Positions 34,722 through 49,876 of a DNA stretch of 64,000 nt are shown piece by piece. The translations under genes and the position numbers were made by a program. This DNA is from Colius striatus (taxonomy: Eukaryota > Chordata > Aves > Coliiformes > Coliidae), in contig NC_084773.1 of assembly GCF_028858725.1 (NCBI RefSeq), positions 8,050,350-8,114,349 on the forward strand. The letters are read 5' to 3'. Position 1 is the first letter of the stretch, and every line of letters starts with the position of its first letter. The notes beneath the pieces are model-generated. The model made no database searches. It was not told the origin of the DNA and worked only from the letters and a program-made list of their open reading frames with translations.

Positions 34722-37700
34722 AGCTCTTCATTTAACTGAGTATACCAGATGCTAGGAAATTGTGCAGTCTCCACTCATGTTTTGTATAATCAGTTCCCAT
34801 GCCATTGTGCTCTCTTAAATGTGGTGTTTTGAAACACCATTTAGGCAGAACGTTGATTATCTATACTTTAGGTATGCATCTGGAATAAAAAAAGCAAATA
34901 ACCCTCTCCCTCACTGCCCTACTCCTGTATCTGTAAATCATTTAAATCTAGCCATTTATCTCAAGACCTTACCTTTGCCAAGGAATATTAGAAATCCACA
35001 TGATGTCCCAAGTGCCAGATTTTGTATTTGGATCTCTGATTTAGATGAATAATGTGTAAAAGTTCATGAGGTGTGAAACTGCATATAGATAGCTCCTCAC
35101 TGTTTTATGCACATGAGGACATTAAGGTTTCTTCCAAGGTCAGTTCAATTTATGCTCTCCAAATACTCTCAGAAATGTCACTTGCCTTCAGAAATAGCAA
35201 ATGACTAAGGATTTTGTTAGTATTAATTTACTGTCCCACCATGCTCACTTTTGAAACTCTGGTACAGAAATACAAAGGATATGAAGATACATACTTTCTT
35301 GAAGATGTCATGATATGTTGTTATTGTAATCTAAAAATAGAGACTGCTAGCTACCGTGCCAGTGTTCATTTTCCATATGCTTAAAAGCTATGAACTAGGT
35401 TTAATATTAAATTTGATTCTAAGACTGGTTTAAAAGTTAATCACAATGACTGTAGATATATATTTTTTAGAATTGTTTCAGATTTGCTCATCTATTCCTT
35501 ACTTGGACTCATCTATCCTATTACTGTCAATCATGTTTATAACAATATGTTGGGGAGTTTTTTCCTGTTCAAAAGAATTAGTTGACCACATACTTAAAAA
35601 TTTTCATTAAAAACTATTTTGCAACTAGTAGCACTTTCAGTCTTTGTAACTATGAGTAGCTGGTAACTGCAGCCTATTGCAAATGCCTCAACAAGGACTT
35701 GTGTTTAAAATGTGCAGCTACATACTAAAGAACTTACTGAAGAGATTTGATTAAATTTATTTGGGTCAAAGTGTTGGCTTACACAAAGTGAAAGTTGACC
35801 AAAAGATGCGAAGAATATGAAATGGTTATGAATAATATGAGATAAAGGAAACTATTGATTGGAGGAGTGCAAGAAGAAGAAGAACTCATAGCTTTTATTT
35901 AATTTAAATTTATTGTTTATTATACTTAATTTTATAGTTCACTGGTTCAAATTTACTCCAGAAACAGAAGTTTATTTTCAACTGAAAAATTGTCAGCCAT
36001 TCAGTGAAAAATAATAACCTATGTTCATGTGCTTTGTGTCATCATAGCTTCAACATTTAAGTTTTAGATCCTTCATTGGTGACTCATCAAGAAATGTAAG
36101 GATTAAGATGAATAATAAAGATCTATATCTGCCTTGATCCGGGAATGTTCTTTTGTGGAAATGTCATACCTTTCTTTCCATCAAAGCCATGTGGGGAATC
36201 TTATCTCTGTAAATGATCAAGTATATGTGTCACTGAATCTGAATACTTGCAGAATTCTAAAAATGTTGCTCTCAATCTTTAGTCAGCATTCTTCTTTGCA
36301 CCTACAAATAAGCTGCAAAAGTGAATATTGGTCTTTGCTGGTTTTCATAATCTCTGAGAAGCTGTCGATGAGAACAAATGCTCCTGAAATTGTATTTATG
36401 AATTTCTGACTGTATTATTCATTGTAGAATAGCGTTTAAGGATTATAATTGGTAACTAATGCAGCAGAAGAAATGACCAAAGGAGGCATTCTTTACATCT
36501 CATATTGTCTAGAACATAAGCTTCTGCATACTGTACTGTTTCTGCATTGTTACTTCTACAAACCTTTAATTTAAAACGTACACAAAAATGAGCCTTGGTG
36601 ATTTTGGTGAGGGTGCCATACTGCAGACCATGAGCAAAAGGTGGATTCTTTCTTGGTTTTGGTTTTTTTTTGTTTTTTTTTTTTTTTCCATGAAAGTGTG
36701 CTTCTATTTGCTAAGCAGAAAGATTCTGTGTTTTTAGACAGGCGATTAAAAATGGAAATTTCTTCTCAGAAATTTTCATCTCCTTCTGTGGGTTTAATGT
36801 AGAGAGAAAAGTTAGCTAGAGTTTTGAGAAATATTTACGTATGTAATTTGGGATGTTGCTAACTGTGCAAGGAAGGACTCTGCTTCTAGCTTACAACAGG
36901 TGGTTTTAATGCCAACCTTAATTAAGGTTTGCAAATCATGTTACAAGGCTAAGGACCATGAGATTCCAATGAAAAGGAAAATCTTTATTATATTAGAATG
37001 ATTCTTGAAACTCTTTGTTTGATATTTGAATGATTAATAAAACATATGTTACAAAAGTAGTATCATTGTTGTCCCTTTCACAAAAACAAATGTCTTCAAT
37101 TTCTCACAGAAGTAAAACATATTTGTTTGGATTACAAAACACATATATGTTGACTTTCTTTAAGAGATGCTGCTTGAAGTCACATAATAAAATTGCTATT
37201 GTTGATGGTTTAATCATTATGCAGTAAACACATTTAAAACTGTATCATCATTTTTTGCAAAAAGAATAAATGATTGCTTCACTTACTGGGCCACCTGAAT
37301 AGAATGTCAGTTACATATTTCCTGTTATAGTTGTATAAGATGTAAACTTGTTGTGTTTTGCCTTTATAACTCAGTCAAATTATACAAGAGTAAGCTTTAC
37401 ATGTTTAATGAAGAGCAGCTCAAAAGATTAGGAACAAAGCATTTTTGTAGAACTAACATGCACTTCAGATATGTGAGTGCAGAAACTGTTGCTTAGCCAC
37501 AAATGGCTCCTGTCAGATTCAGCTTTTATCTTGGATGTTCCTGAAGGAATCTGGATTAACATAATGAGAATGTACATGAACCATCTCATTATAATTTTAG
37601 AAATTTCAGTACTGAATAATACACTAGGCTTTATTGTCGAGCTTCATGACCGAACCTTTTTATTTGATAAAATATATTTGACACATATAGTTTTGTTTGC

Positions 37701-40700
37701 ATTCACTTTCCTGTATGTCAGCTAATTTTTTGGTCTAGAATTAAAAAAAAAAACAAACATAAAAGAATAGTAAAGTTCTGAGCATCATTATATTATCTAA
37801 AATATCAATTATAGGTACCCTGTATTTCCTAGTGCACTTTCTCTGCTGCACGTGTGTTCATTACGTATTGATGTGAATTCAAACTAATCATAATTAATTC
37901 CAAATTACCCTAGACTTGATAATATATATAATCCTTCATCCAGATTTTATGGTAGGAGGAGGCATTGCATGTCACTTCTAAAATAAATTTGGTATTCAAG
38001 AGAAATGAATCATAAAGGAGTAAGTATGTATAACATGCTTTAAATGCTGCATTAGCTTAGATAAAACTATCTGGATCAAAAAAATTTTGAAAAATAGATT
38101 CTTTTCAGTAATATCAAAGAATCTGCAAAGATTTTTCTTAAACAGGGTTTTTTCTTTCCCACATGACACACGTAGAGATGACACCGCAATTTCTTTAACT
38201 ATTTTGGGCCATAATATAAAAAATATTTGGTATAAAAGAGTTTGTTTTGGAAAAGAGCTGTCTTTGAAACTCATCCACTCTCCAGTTCAGATGGATTCTT
38301 ACCTCCTTTCCTTATTTATAGATGAAGTATAACCAGCCTTTATCTTGACCTAACATGAGGTGGACAAAAGTAGAATTAGTTCTTGTTGTCGATGATGTAG
38401 ATGACAAAAAAAACAACTGTGCCTGAAATCTTTAAGAGTTTATAGAGCATGGAGGATTCTTAACTCTCACCTTGACTTGTGTATCTCAGGCCTAATAATG
38501 CATTTAAGGAAGACTTGTACCTGCATTGCAGAGATTTTTTTTCCCATTGTGAAATTGATAGCAAGCATGTCCTCTTTGCTGCCCCTGGCAAATTAGCCCC
38601 CATGTCTAAACCCTTGCTTCAAGAAGTCCTGCTGTGAGAATTTATCATGTTCGTTACCTAATCCTTTTTATGTAGCGAAACAGATAAAAGTATGTATGGA
38701 AGTCAGGAGGAGATACAGGTGAGTTCTATCACAGCCACAGCAGGAAGAGACAGGAGCTTCTGAGAAAGTAGAGTTTGCTGTAAGGCAAATGCCTTTTGGT
38801 GTTCAGGACTTAGAAGCATCTCAGGAAAATCCAGAGTGCTGTAAGCTTTTTAAACATGAAGCATGACTAGACCTATGGGAAGTTAATTTTGGGCCACTCT
38901 CAGCAATTTTATGATCACCGATTTCACTCTCTGCCAGGGAGTTATGACTATCATCACTGAAAATACTTGTAGAGTGTGGTACTTTAATTTTGAGGAATTG
39001 GTTAATACAGAGGATGATAGTTATATTAACTACTCACATGTTTTTGTGTGATGACAAAAATATACCTTCTATACATTGCCAGACACAGTTTTACTAGCAT
39101 TACAGGGCTAGCTTTTAATTTCATTGGTCCTAACTGTAGTAAAATCATACATTTAAACATAGTCTATATGCTTGTGTGTTAATATCTTCTACTAAGCCTG
39201 CTGTGTTCATAATAGTGTACTTGTGGAAAACAAGAAGTATTGGCTTTCTGTGCAACTGCATTTTTGGATTTATTAAGTTAAAATGACACAGCCTCCTCAG
39301 AAGTTGCTATTAATAGTCTTATCCTTCTTTATTCTGAAAGACTTGTGTTTGAGCTACAGTGATGTAAACATGATTTGATGATTCAGTGGAGATACATGTT
39401 TCCGTCAAGATAGAACACATTCTTCATTGCTTGCTTTTCTTTGTTTTTGTTGTACATATTTTTTTATCTCTTACTGTAATTTTTGTTTTCAAGATTCCTA
39501 AACCTTTATATTTCAAACATAGGTAGAAATATACATCGATATGATCAACACTAGAAGCGAAGCCAAAGTCCTATTATCTGCTTTATATGTGTCTTATACC
39601 TTTGATTAAAGACTTGTCCTTAGGGTATTGAAAATAAATCTAGACTAAAATTTCACATTTCTCTAGTTGTTTTATTAGTTGACAAAAATATTGAGTGGAT
39701 TTCTGAGAGTACTGTGGTAAATTTTCATTTCAGAACTCTGAAATCAATTTTTTGGTAGATTGGTGCCTAAATATAACTGACCTGATTTTCAGAAGGATGA
39801 ATATCAGTCAGTCATACTGAAGCAATAGAAAGGACTACCACAGGATAGATACCAGAGACTGCTTTTAGATGTCAGAGTTTGGAAAACTTTGACTTCTAGC
39901 TTTAAGGTCAAGGATATATGCAATTTTGGTTCCTTTTCTTTTTGGTACATCTACAATTTTCAGTTGAGTTTTTTAAAATGTTGTGACTGAGAAGTTGTTA
40001 ATGACCTTTTTATGCAGTTCAGAATTTTGTAACCAAAATTCCTGTACTCAGATGATCAGGTGCTCTGATCCAGATGCTCTGTAAGTACTCCTTTACTGAA
40101 TATTTATGAACTTCAGATGTAAACTGAGCTAAATGGAATAAATGTCAGTGTGAGTTAACGCAGAAATTGAACTGGATGGGAAATATCTTATAAAACACTG
40201 TTGTGTTGGAAAATGCTACAGTGTTAAGTCTGTATGTTTAATGAAAACTTTTGCTACAGTCCATTTTCCTCAGTCCATTTCATCACAGAGATGGATACTG
40301 AGCATTTCCAAGTCTTACCCTTATGTGTATATTCCCACTGTTTCCTTTGAATCAGCACTGATGATCATGTGACTGCATTTAGCATTTGTGAAAATGACAG
40401 GTTGATCTGACGTGTCACAGGGTCATATACTATCTAATATCTGCACCAGGAAAGGAGATAGTCACATGGCGGTGAATAATAGCAAGGACCAGACTTGCCC
40501 TTTTGGCTGTAATGTGCTTAATCTAATAATGAACTGATAGTTTACACTCCATAAGATTTACACTACTTTAATATTTTAACTTACTGTGCAAACAGTTAAA
40601 ATTTTAATCATTGTTGTGGTTCCATATTTTAGTACCAGAACCTTGTAAAAAGTAATGCTACTCTAGTTTGCATCTAGACTCTTTTCTAGTTTTTTTTAAC

Positions 40701-41274
40701 TAAGATTTTGGAATAAAAAGAAAGGTGGTACACAGAAAATTCTTTCTAAATTTTAAGTTAGTTTGATGGCTCTTGCAACCAAGCTTTGAGAGACTAATGA
40801 AGATTTTGTGAGTATTCACATAGTGATGGCAATTAAAATGACAACTAATGTGGTAATTCTATCTTTTAAGGAAAAATTCTTTCTGCTTATCTGATAATTA
40901 CAGAATTCAGAGCAAAGTTCTGAGCCACAAGTCAAAGATGTTTTAGGAAATGAGGCTCCATTACTTAGGATGAGATTGTGAATGCCTTGCTCCTGTTGTT
41001 ACCTGTTTAGTCTTATTGTCTTCAGTGCATACATTTTTCAATAAGTAACTGCACACCAAAGGAAAAAATATATTACTGGTTTACTCTTTAATAGTTGTTT
41101 CTTCAGTAATTTATATAAGCTGGCAAGATACACATCTGATGTATCTTTTGGGATATGCAGGGAACTGTGTAAGTTTGGGAGGCTAAGAGAAAATAGTAAA
41201 TTTAAAAGAGATTTGAAAATGTTGTGAGCACCACACATGGACATTTTCCTCCTTTTTTTTTTTTTTTTCCCCAG
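34722..41274. other. Intergenic, no gene recognised
   Basis: AT-rich. Contains a poly(T) tract broken by G at 36663-36687. Overlapping plus- and minus-strand frames near 37996-38332 are open in AT-rich sequence and have no recognisable protein pattern. Confidence 0.5.
36663..36687 (+). repeat. Poly(T) tract
   Basis: T runs of 9 and 15 separated by a single G. Confidence 0.85.
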
Positions 41275-44200
41275 AATATGTCTTCCTGTATAATTTTTAA
41301 AGTACTTGAATGTAAGTTCTGTTAGTTGTCTCTTCAGTGTTTGGCTGCATTTTTCTCCTTGCAGTTGTGAAACAGCCACATATACTGAAACATTGCCAAA
41401 CAGCATAGGGAATTTGTTAGAAATTGGAGTTTCTTTACATAAGCAACATATGTTAATGAATATATAATTAATTATAATTGTATGAAAGGCAAATTCCTTT
41501 TGATGAGTACATCCTCTGTAAACCTACAATGTTTCTTTGCCTTTTCAGTAGTTAACCTATTGTCATTATTACTCATCTTTTGTGACAAACTTTTTTGATC
41601 AGGTGGAATTGCTCTTAAAATAATGCATGGCCCTAAAATATTCAGATCATCTAAGGTGAATTCTATTGTGGTGTTGCAACCTGATATACCTTGGTGAAAA
41701 TTTGTATATGCAGCATTTTATACATTAGGGAAAAACAGGCTGACGGTGAGAAAAGGAGTGGTGAGTCAGGAGAGGGAGAGATGAGTGACCTTTTCCTTTT
41801 TTGTTCTGTATGTTCATCTTATTCTCATCTAATTAATTCAGTATAATGTATGAATGCTTTCTGAAGTGAATAAACAATATTAACTTATTTTTAAAATAAT
41901 TGGGGTAGAAAATCTCTGATGATAACTGTTACATGCATTATCAACAAATAATGTTCATTAAAGTCACATAAACATTACTCTTAGAGTCGGTCAATCAGTC
42001 ATCCTGAAGTTTTCAGCCAAAGAGTTGTTTGATGTTCTTCAACATGAGAAGTTATGTAGTATCAGAATGGAAAGCATACTCCACATTTTCTTCTCAGATT
42101 TCTTCATAATGGTATGTTTTTATGCCCTCAGACACAAGTTAGAAAGGATTTAGAAGTGTAAAAGCAAATCCACTCAGACTAGTAATAACAAGGGACTGAA
42201 GACTGTATATCAGTTTCTTCAGAAACTAGTATGTGTAAATCTGGGCTGTAGCTTGAGAGGTGAACTTGGTATTATTCCCACCGTCACTTGCAAGCAGCTG
42301 GAGTACATGTGACAAGAGAAATAATTTCCATGGAAAAATATTAGAAGAAAATTATTTTGAACCAGAGAGAGTGATAGCTTCATGCATGATGGATAGTCCT
42401 GTGAGTGAGGTGTCATTCAAGCTTCCTTTTCCATTGCTGAAGCTGTAGACAAAGGAAAGACTGTGACATGGCTCACATTATGTATAGCCTCCAGAAATAT
42501 TCCTTAAGATTGGTTTTTTAACCATTTCCCCGTTGGATGAGATGTTATCTAAATCCTTAATTTGCTAATGAAATGGTGAAAGTGATTGAAATCTTAAATA
42601 AATGAATATCACATTTACAACTCTCTCATATCTAATAGGTCACATTTTTGCTACTTCTGGCCAACCTCTAGTCTTGTCTCAAAAGTGCCATCAACAAGCT
42701 AATTGTCTAGTTCTGAGATTAATATTTTCATCATATTTGTGCTAGGATTTTATTAATCCAAAAACAAGACACTTGTCCTTATTAAAGCCTCTCTGAAACT
42801 TGTTCAGCAGATAACAAGTTCTGATTGCACTCTTACTTTTAAGTGCAGAGTAGGATACTTCCTATGTGTCTTGCCACAATATCTCCCAGTCTATTGGCCT
42901 GTAGACACAAAAACTGTATCAAAATGTAAGTAATGAATGCAACTTGTGAAAATGCCTCTCTGATTTGCCTTTATATAAATCATTCAAAGATCAAACACCT
43001 CAATGAAAACTACAAAGTGGCAGATTTTTTCAATTCCTCTGTGTGATGACTAAAATGTTAGAACAATTTATTTAGTTTCACAGATTGAATTTCCTGGCAC
43101 TTTCAGTGGTAGTTGCCTTGGTAAATCTTACATATTCAACATTAGGAATAACTTAAAGAAGGTATTTGGTATGAGCAAGTCAATCTGTAGAAAAATGCAA
43201 GACATTTGAGGTATCAGACAGCTCAAGGTAAATTCATCTGACTATATTTCAGCAGGAATCCAGAGTGGAAGCTTTTCAGTAGTGTGCATTAAATTGATTT
43301 TTGCCTTACTGCAATTCAGGATTATTATTAAAATAATTCTCAATAAAACCTTTGTGTAACTAAATATTTTGGTCATGGAATCTTTTGCAGTATCCTCTGC
43401 TGCTTGCAATATCATCTTGCTGCACTCTTCAATGATTATGACAGAACTATCATCATTCACGCTTCTGGAGTCTGTGACACTAGTTTGTATCCAAATTCAT
43501 TATCAAAATATGTCTGTCCTGTGTCTCTCATTGGCCTAATAAATCTGACCAATTTTTGTCATGGGAGGCGGGATTTTTCTTAATATCTGTGAACATCTTT
43601 TTCCTAGAAGTGAAATGTAGCTTCTTACAACTAGTTTTGTTTTAAATGAATAGATGAGGAGTACAGTTCAGATGTATAGATCCTGGATGTTTTGGCTTGG
43701 TTTAAACTCAAATGAATTTCCAAAGTGCAATTTCTTCTCATTCAGACACATCTTCCACCATAAGACATAAAAAAACAAGGTGAGAAAGAGCAAATGTTTG
43801 ATAGAGATTTGATGTACTCTATCCCTTGCTTAAGGGAAATACAAGTTATCACTTACAGTGTCTTAAGAAAAGGAAGCATTTTGTATTCACAGACTTATCT
43901 GCAATACTGTTGTTCGGTGAAAGGTGCTTGGAGGCCTATTCCTATGAAATGCACTTGCTTTTACTACATGCTAGTGAAGAGGTGGGTAATGAGAAGAGAA
44001 GAAATTTTGTAACAATTACATGAACTGCAGCCCCTTGTTCCCTTATCCATTAAGGGAAGAGCATTACAGGAAGTAGCTATGGTGAATAATAACTCTGGAA
44101 AACAAAAAAGAGAGCTAACATTAGTGATAATGCACTTTCTGCCTCTGGAAGGTAATACGTCTGCAAAGCAAACAATTTGAGATAAAATCAAAAGCAGAGA

Positions 44201-45072
44201 ATAAATTCTGAGATAGGAAATACTGGGTAGCAGATTGAAGAAAAATACAAGTTTGAAACACTGTGATTGATAGTAGGGAAGGACATTAATTAGTAGGAAA
44301 GTGCTGCTGTGATTTACATATGATATTAAAAAGTTTAGGGAAAGCAAATCAACGAAGCTCTTGTGACAAAATAGTTGAAAACAATTTCCAAAAGAGATCA
44401 ACACAGCTATTGAGTCTTCAAAATACCTCATAGAAGTTGGGAGTATTGGGAATTGAATCTGGATGTGTGACTGATTATATATGCTGGATTTTGGCTTGCA
44501 TTCAGTTAATTGAGGTTCATGGTTACTCCTAAGTATACACACAGGTTAGATTGTCCTGTTACAGTTCTGACATTGGCTTCCATAAAACTAGAGTTAGACG
44601 TGAGGAATGACAGAGTGGCTGCATGCAAATGACAAAAGCATCACACTTGAATGGTCTACTAAAGGAAATGGATTCTGCTGAATACATTTATATTCTGGTC
44701 ATGAAGATTAGATGATTTTGCCCTTAACTTTTTTTTGGGGGTTGTGGGTTTTTTATTTTACAATGATTTAGTACACCAGGAACACAAAGGTGATGAAGGT
44801 AAACCTTAGAAAATAAAACCCAGATACTTCAAAGTAATGTTTTTCCATAATAGTTGCATCCTAACCGTACATCTAACTTAAAACCAATTTACATTGGGAC
44901 TCTCTGCATGGTAAATTTAGTCATGTTGATTTCATAAGTTTTCAAAAGATTTCAAATGGAGAAAGGGAATTTCTATCACAATGTTGTCTATATTCTGTTA
45001 ATATTATTTCTCTGCTATATTGTTTACATAAGATATGTGAAATTCTGAATTCCTGGTGATGCAGTTGATATA

Positions 45073-45090
45073 CGTGTGTGTGTGTGTACA
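45073..45090 (+). repeat. (TG)n microsatellite, short
   Basis: CG(TG)6-type run followed by TACA. Confidence 0.8.
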
Positions 45091-48000
45091 CCTATACACC
45101 TGCATACAGTACACTGAGACATCTAAAGTGGCATCTGAAATATGTCTGATTAAGTTATTAGATCTTTCAGCAGCTACTTTATTTTTATTAATTTGAATGT
45201 TTGATTTAGAAAAAAAAAGATGAATTTGTCATATTGATAAAAGCATTTTCCTTTTTGGTTTGTATTTTGTAACCGTAGGGAAATACCTGACTTTGCCAGG
45301 GTAACCATGAATTTTCTTTAAGTCCTAGGATGATTAAATACCTACAGTTCAATAGATATATGGCTCTGTGGTGAAAAGGGTTCTGTTTATGACCATTTTA
45401 ACAAAATCCAGGATAAATGGAAGCCTGTAACTAGATGTAAACTAACTCATAGAACCTCTTGTCAGATAGGTGTAAGTGTTACTAGGAAAGTGCTTTAATG
45501 TAGCCATTTGATGGAGTCTGACTGGATTTGCTTCTCCTTGACTAATATAATTTGCTCCAAACCATTCAACCACCAGGAAAAATGTCCTCATCTTTGCAAG
45601 TTAGAGCAGCCCCAAGAACTGCTATGGTGTTTTACAAGAGTGCAAACTTACTGTGATGAGCACCTTGTGATTTCTTTTGTAAGCTTGTGTTACATAAAAC
45701 CCACTTTCATACATTGTAGTTTTCTGTTGCTTCTGGGCAAAAGATAAAAACATCACTAAAGGTGCCTGGGCAGTGAAGATTGAAAGCCAGAAACTGTGAA
45801 CCTTAAATGTGTCTTCTCATGGGAGTAGTAAATCAGTCTCACAACTTTCCTTCACTGGGAGTTAATGGGAAAGCTGTTGCTATGCAAATATGTTTGTGAA
45901 TTCAGGGACAAGCTGCTAATAATAAATATAGGGTCAACTGCTGCAGCATATCTTATGAAGATACTGAATTCCACAGTGATTAGAAGACTTTACAGATTTA
46001 AAAATATTTTCTTTCTCAAAATCATATAAAGATTAGCCTTGCAACACTTACATACAGGCGTATGAAGTGAGACAGAGGGCGTAACTGCACTCATGTTTTC
46101 AGTCTGAAAAAGACCTAACAACTTTAAAGTGAAACATTATGACATACCATTAAAAAAAGAAAAGTTCTATAGTAGTGAAAATTCAGGTCAAGTAAAATTG
46201 TATTTTACATATTATAAACATGTGCCTAACTTTTTTCAACACAATATTGCAGCAGGGCCATTGCCTAAATATAGATCACATAGCTTTGTACTAATAGGAG
46301 TACATATGAGTGAGTCTGTGTTCTCATTACCTTCAGCTGTCATGCAATAACATTGCAAGTTGGAGCTATAGACCCAAGCTCACTTTTTAAATAGTGATAT
46401 CAATTACATAAAGAAATGTGATTAGACCCTGGTAGAGTGGGATTCAAAGATCTAGGCAAAATTAGGTATTTTATTTTAGGGAAAAATTTAGAAACCTGGC
46501 TTGAGCCGAAGCAAATTACTGTGTTTAAGATGGCAGAGACTTTTATCTTATTCTCTTCAAATAGCTTAGTTCTGCACAGGTTAGAAACTAATTTACTGTT
46601 TTGTTCAAACCCAAAACTGCAATGCAGGTTTCCATAGAACATAGCTTCCAGTGTTCTTTTCATTGCTTTTTTGCTTTCCTCTTTCTTTTGAGGGATGGGA
46701 ATGTTTCTGGCTGCTATTAAGAAACAAATGACACTGATAAAACTTGGCTATTTTCAATGAAATAGATAGAACAAGGTCAGTTTGAATATGAAATATTCTA
46801 GTCAAAATTCTCAGGGACAGAGGAGAAGGAGAAATAAGAGAGAGACTGAGTGTTGGAAAGATTTCAGATACTTTGTCTTCAGGGGAAGTTCAATAGCTCT
46901 GTAACTCTAAAATTAGAAATATGTGCTATATTGAAAAACTAGTAGTAAGGAAGGTGGGCATCTTTCTGAGACATCTAACAAAACCATATAAAATAATTTG
47001 CAATGGTCAAATGCCTCAATGTAATGCTACTGGAAATATTTCTAAAATACTTTAGTAAAGCTGTGTGCAAATCTGACATCACTTCAGTTCTCCAGTGAAT
47101 GTTTTACGATGAAATAGAAGATGATAAATCAGGGGGAGAATGCACATCACAAAGAATACCTGTAGATCCTAGTAATGGCTTTTTAAGGCTGGAACCATCT
47201 AGTAAATACTAGAAGAATTTGATAAAAAAGAATCTTGTCAATAAATGTTCTCTGTTTCCAAGCTAGTTTTGCATTATTAGCTCCAATGGCTATTAAGTTC
47301 CAATGATTTCAAATATTTTGGACTGAACTTGAAATACACTGATGCAGCACTTAACTGAATTGCCACAGGTGTTCATGCATTTAAATGCAGACTTTTAACA
47401 AATAGCTTCCACTTGTATTCACTCATGGGTCAGTTGTTCTTTTGCTCTCTTTGTGACTGTACAAAAGTTTAATGCTACTTATTGTATATGTGTTTTACTG
47501 TAGTAGAAACATGAAATAAGAAGTATTTTCACTGCTGTGGGATCTTTTTCCCAAGAAACTTCATGATGATGTATTACAATCAGCATAAAGGTATGTCTAC
47601 ACTGAGCAGTAGAGTATAATGAAGGGAGCATCACACAGGCTGATAACTCTTCACAGATCAGGAGAGAGTCAAGGTTTAGCTTCCATTAAAAAGGTAATAA
47701 TCTGAACTCTTTATCAAGACTAACTTGCAGGAAGTCAATATAGCTGTGCTGCTTGAAAGAAATACGAGAGAATATCTTAGATGGTAATTTTGACTGTAAT
47801 TTTTTTCTCTGCATGTCTGGCACTGAGGATCATTTCTATCTGGGTATGCTTTGGATGTGTTTGTCTGTCTAGAACAGTCCAGTGATTAAAGCATAGTTGT
47901 GAGGTCAATAAGTAGATAGAAATCTGTAATTTGCCTAGTTTGATGATTAGAAACTAAAAAGAGGCCTTGACACCACAGTGCAGAAGTGAATGCATGTTCT

Positions 48001-49850
48001 TTTAGGATTTCTTTGCAAAGATAGGTAAGCCATGTACCTCAAAGAGAGGTTTAGTGACTTTCTATCGTAGGTAGAGGGTGATGTTTGCCTTTGGATACCT
48101 CAGTACAATAACCTCATAGGGGTTCTTTTAGGTTAGGGAGCTCACTAAAATGATGCTTGTGGTTCTCGGGTGCCAAGGAAAATTTCTTTTCTCCTGGACA
48201 GAGAAATGCTAGTTTGCTCACAGTTGAGAAAACTTCTTTCCCCAAGCTGGTACCTATTACCAATACGCGTTTGCAGAGCAATGGAAGACGTGTGCTAAAC
48301 GCATCCTAGTCTCCAAGTTCTTCAAGACCATCTAAACAATTTTATTTTGATTCAGTACTTGTGTGAAGACAATACCTATTATGTTGCTAACATAACCTTG
48401 GTTGGAAACAGCACAGGGGATTTATAGGAAAACATACCAATGTTCATTTAATTGTGTTTTAATACAGATTTCTATTTAGAAGTGTGAAAAAAGGAAAGTT
48501 AAATGAACATAAAATATAACTCTATTATATATTTAACAAACATTACAATTCTGTGCCACTCATCTGGAATACTTGTGGCATATCTTAGCTTCAGAGTCTA
48601 GAGTTTCTAGAAATTATGAAGTGAAAGTTGAAATAACTGTTAAGATCTGGTTGACTCCATTCCTATTTATGTTATCACTTGTTACTCAAAGTTTTGGGTA
48701 CAAATGCAACTCCCTCTGCTCCTATGCCTGGCCAAGGCAAACTAGAATTAAAACTCATTTAAAAAGAATGGAAGATTTCCAGGATCTTCCCTCCAAAAAT
48801 ATTTACTGAAGAGAGGTGTAGAAGAAACATGAGACATTTACATGTTCATTAATTTCTGTCTCTGCCTTTTCTCCTGTGATATTTGTTAGATGTAGGCTAC
48901 ACCATAGTCTATATTAGCACCTGAGGCACCAAGCACTACATAACCTTGTGTGAGAAACTGAGAGTAATCTAGTGTAGTGTGTGCACTGCTTTCATCTGGT
49001 TCAGAACAATCTCTCACTCAGAGTGTGCCTATCTCTGCCTTGGTCAAATCTTTTATCAGTGTTTATATAAAAATACATGAATATCATAATAATTTAAAAA
49101 ATATTTTCTAAGAATAGGTTTAAATTCTGACCACTGATATTATAGGTCTTTTGTGTTTGATGAAGTGGGTGAGGCTGTGATTTAATCAGATTTTTCTTTC
49201 CTAATGCATCAGTTTTGCACAGAGATAGTTACCATCTGTGCATCCTTTCTTTTTGCCTTGAGGAATTTTGCAGGAAACCTAGTACACATTCAAATACTAC
49301 TAGAGCTGAATAGTTTAGTGATTTCTATTCTGGTCATGTCATAAATAATCCTCTGAATGCTTGTTCCAATATGTAGTAAAGACATTTGGGAAAAATACAC
49401 ACAACTGTGTTGAGTGGAGTTGATTTGGGATCAGTAAAGTACTATTAAACCAGCATGTTTGTAGTTCTTTCTTCTTGAAATTCTGCCATTAGCTAAAACC
49501 ATGTGGGAGAGGGAGATTTCTAAAACTATCTGATGTATAATAATGAACACTAATATTTCTTTGCATTGAATAGCCATTTCCTTTTCTGGTACTTACAAAT
49601 GTAAATTTATTTTATCTCTTACCTCTGGGTCTTTCAAGCACATACAAAAGCCATAAACTAAAACACCAAAGCAGAATTAAAGCTTGAACGCATTTAGAAA
49701 AGACAAACACCTTGTTCGTAAAAGGAACCAGAATCCTAGAGCAGAACAATGAAAGTCTGAATACCTTTGAAATGCAAGGGTGTCAACTGTGAATTTAAAA
49801 TTTAGGTTTTTGAGTTTACTTACAGGTAGTATTGTTTTCATGTCAGACAC

Positions 49851-49876
49851 ATTAGCTATTGTTCTATTAGCTATTG
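49851..49876 (+). repeat. 11-bp direct repeat
   Basis: ATTAGCTATTG occurs twice, separated by TTCT. Confidence 0.8.
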
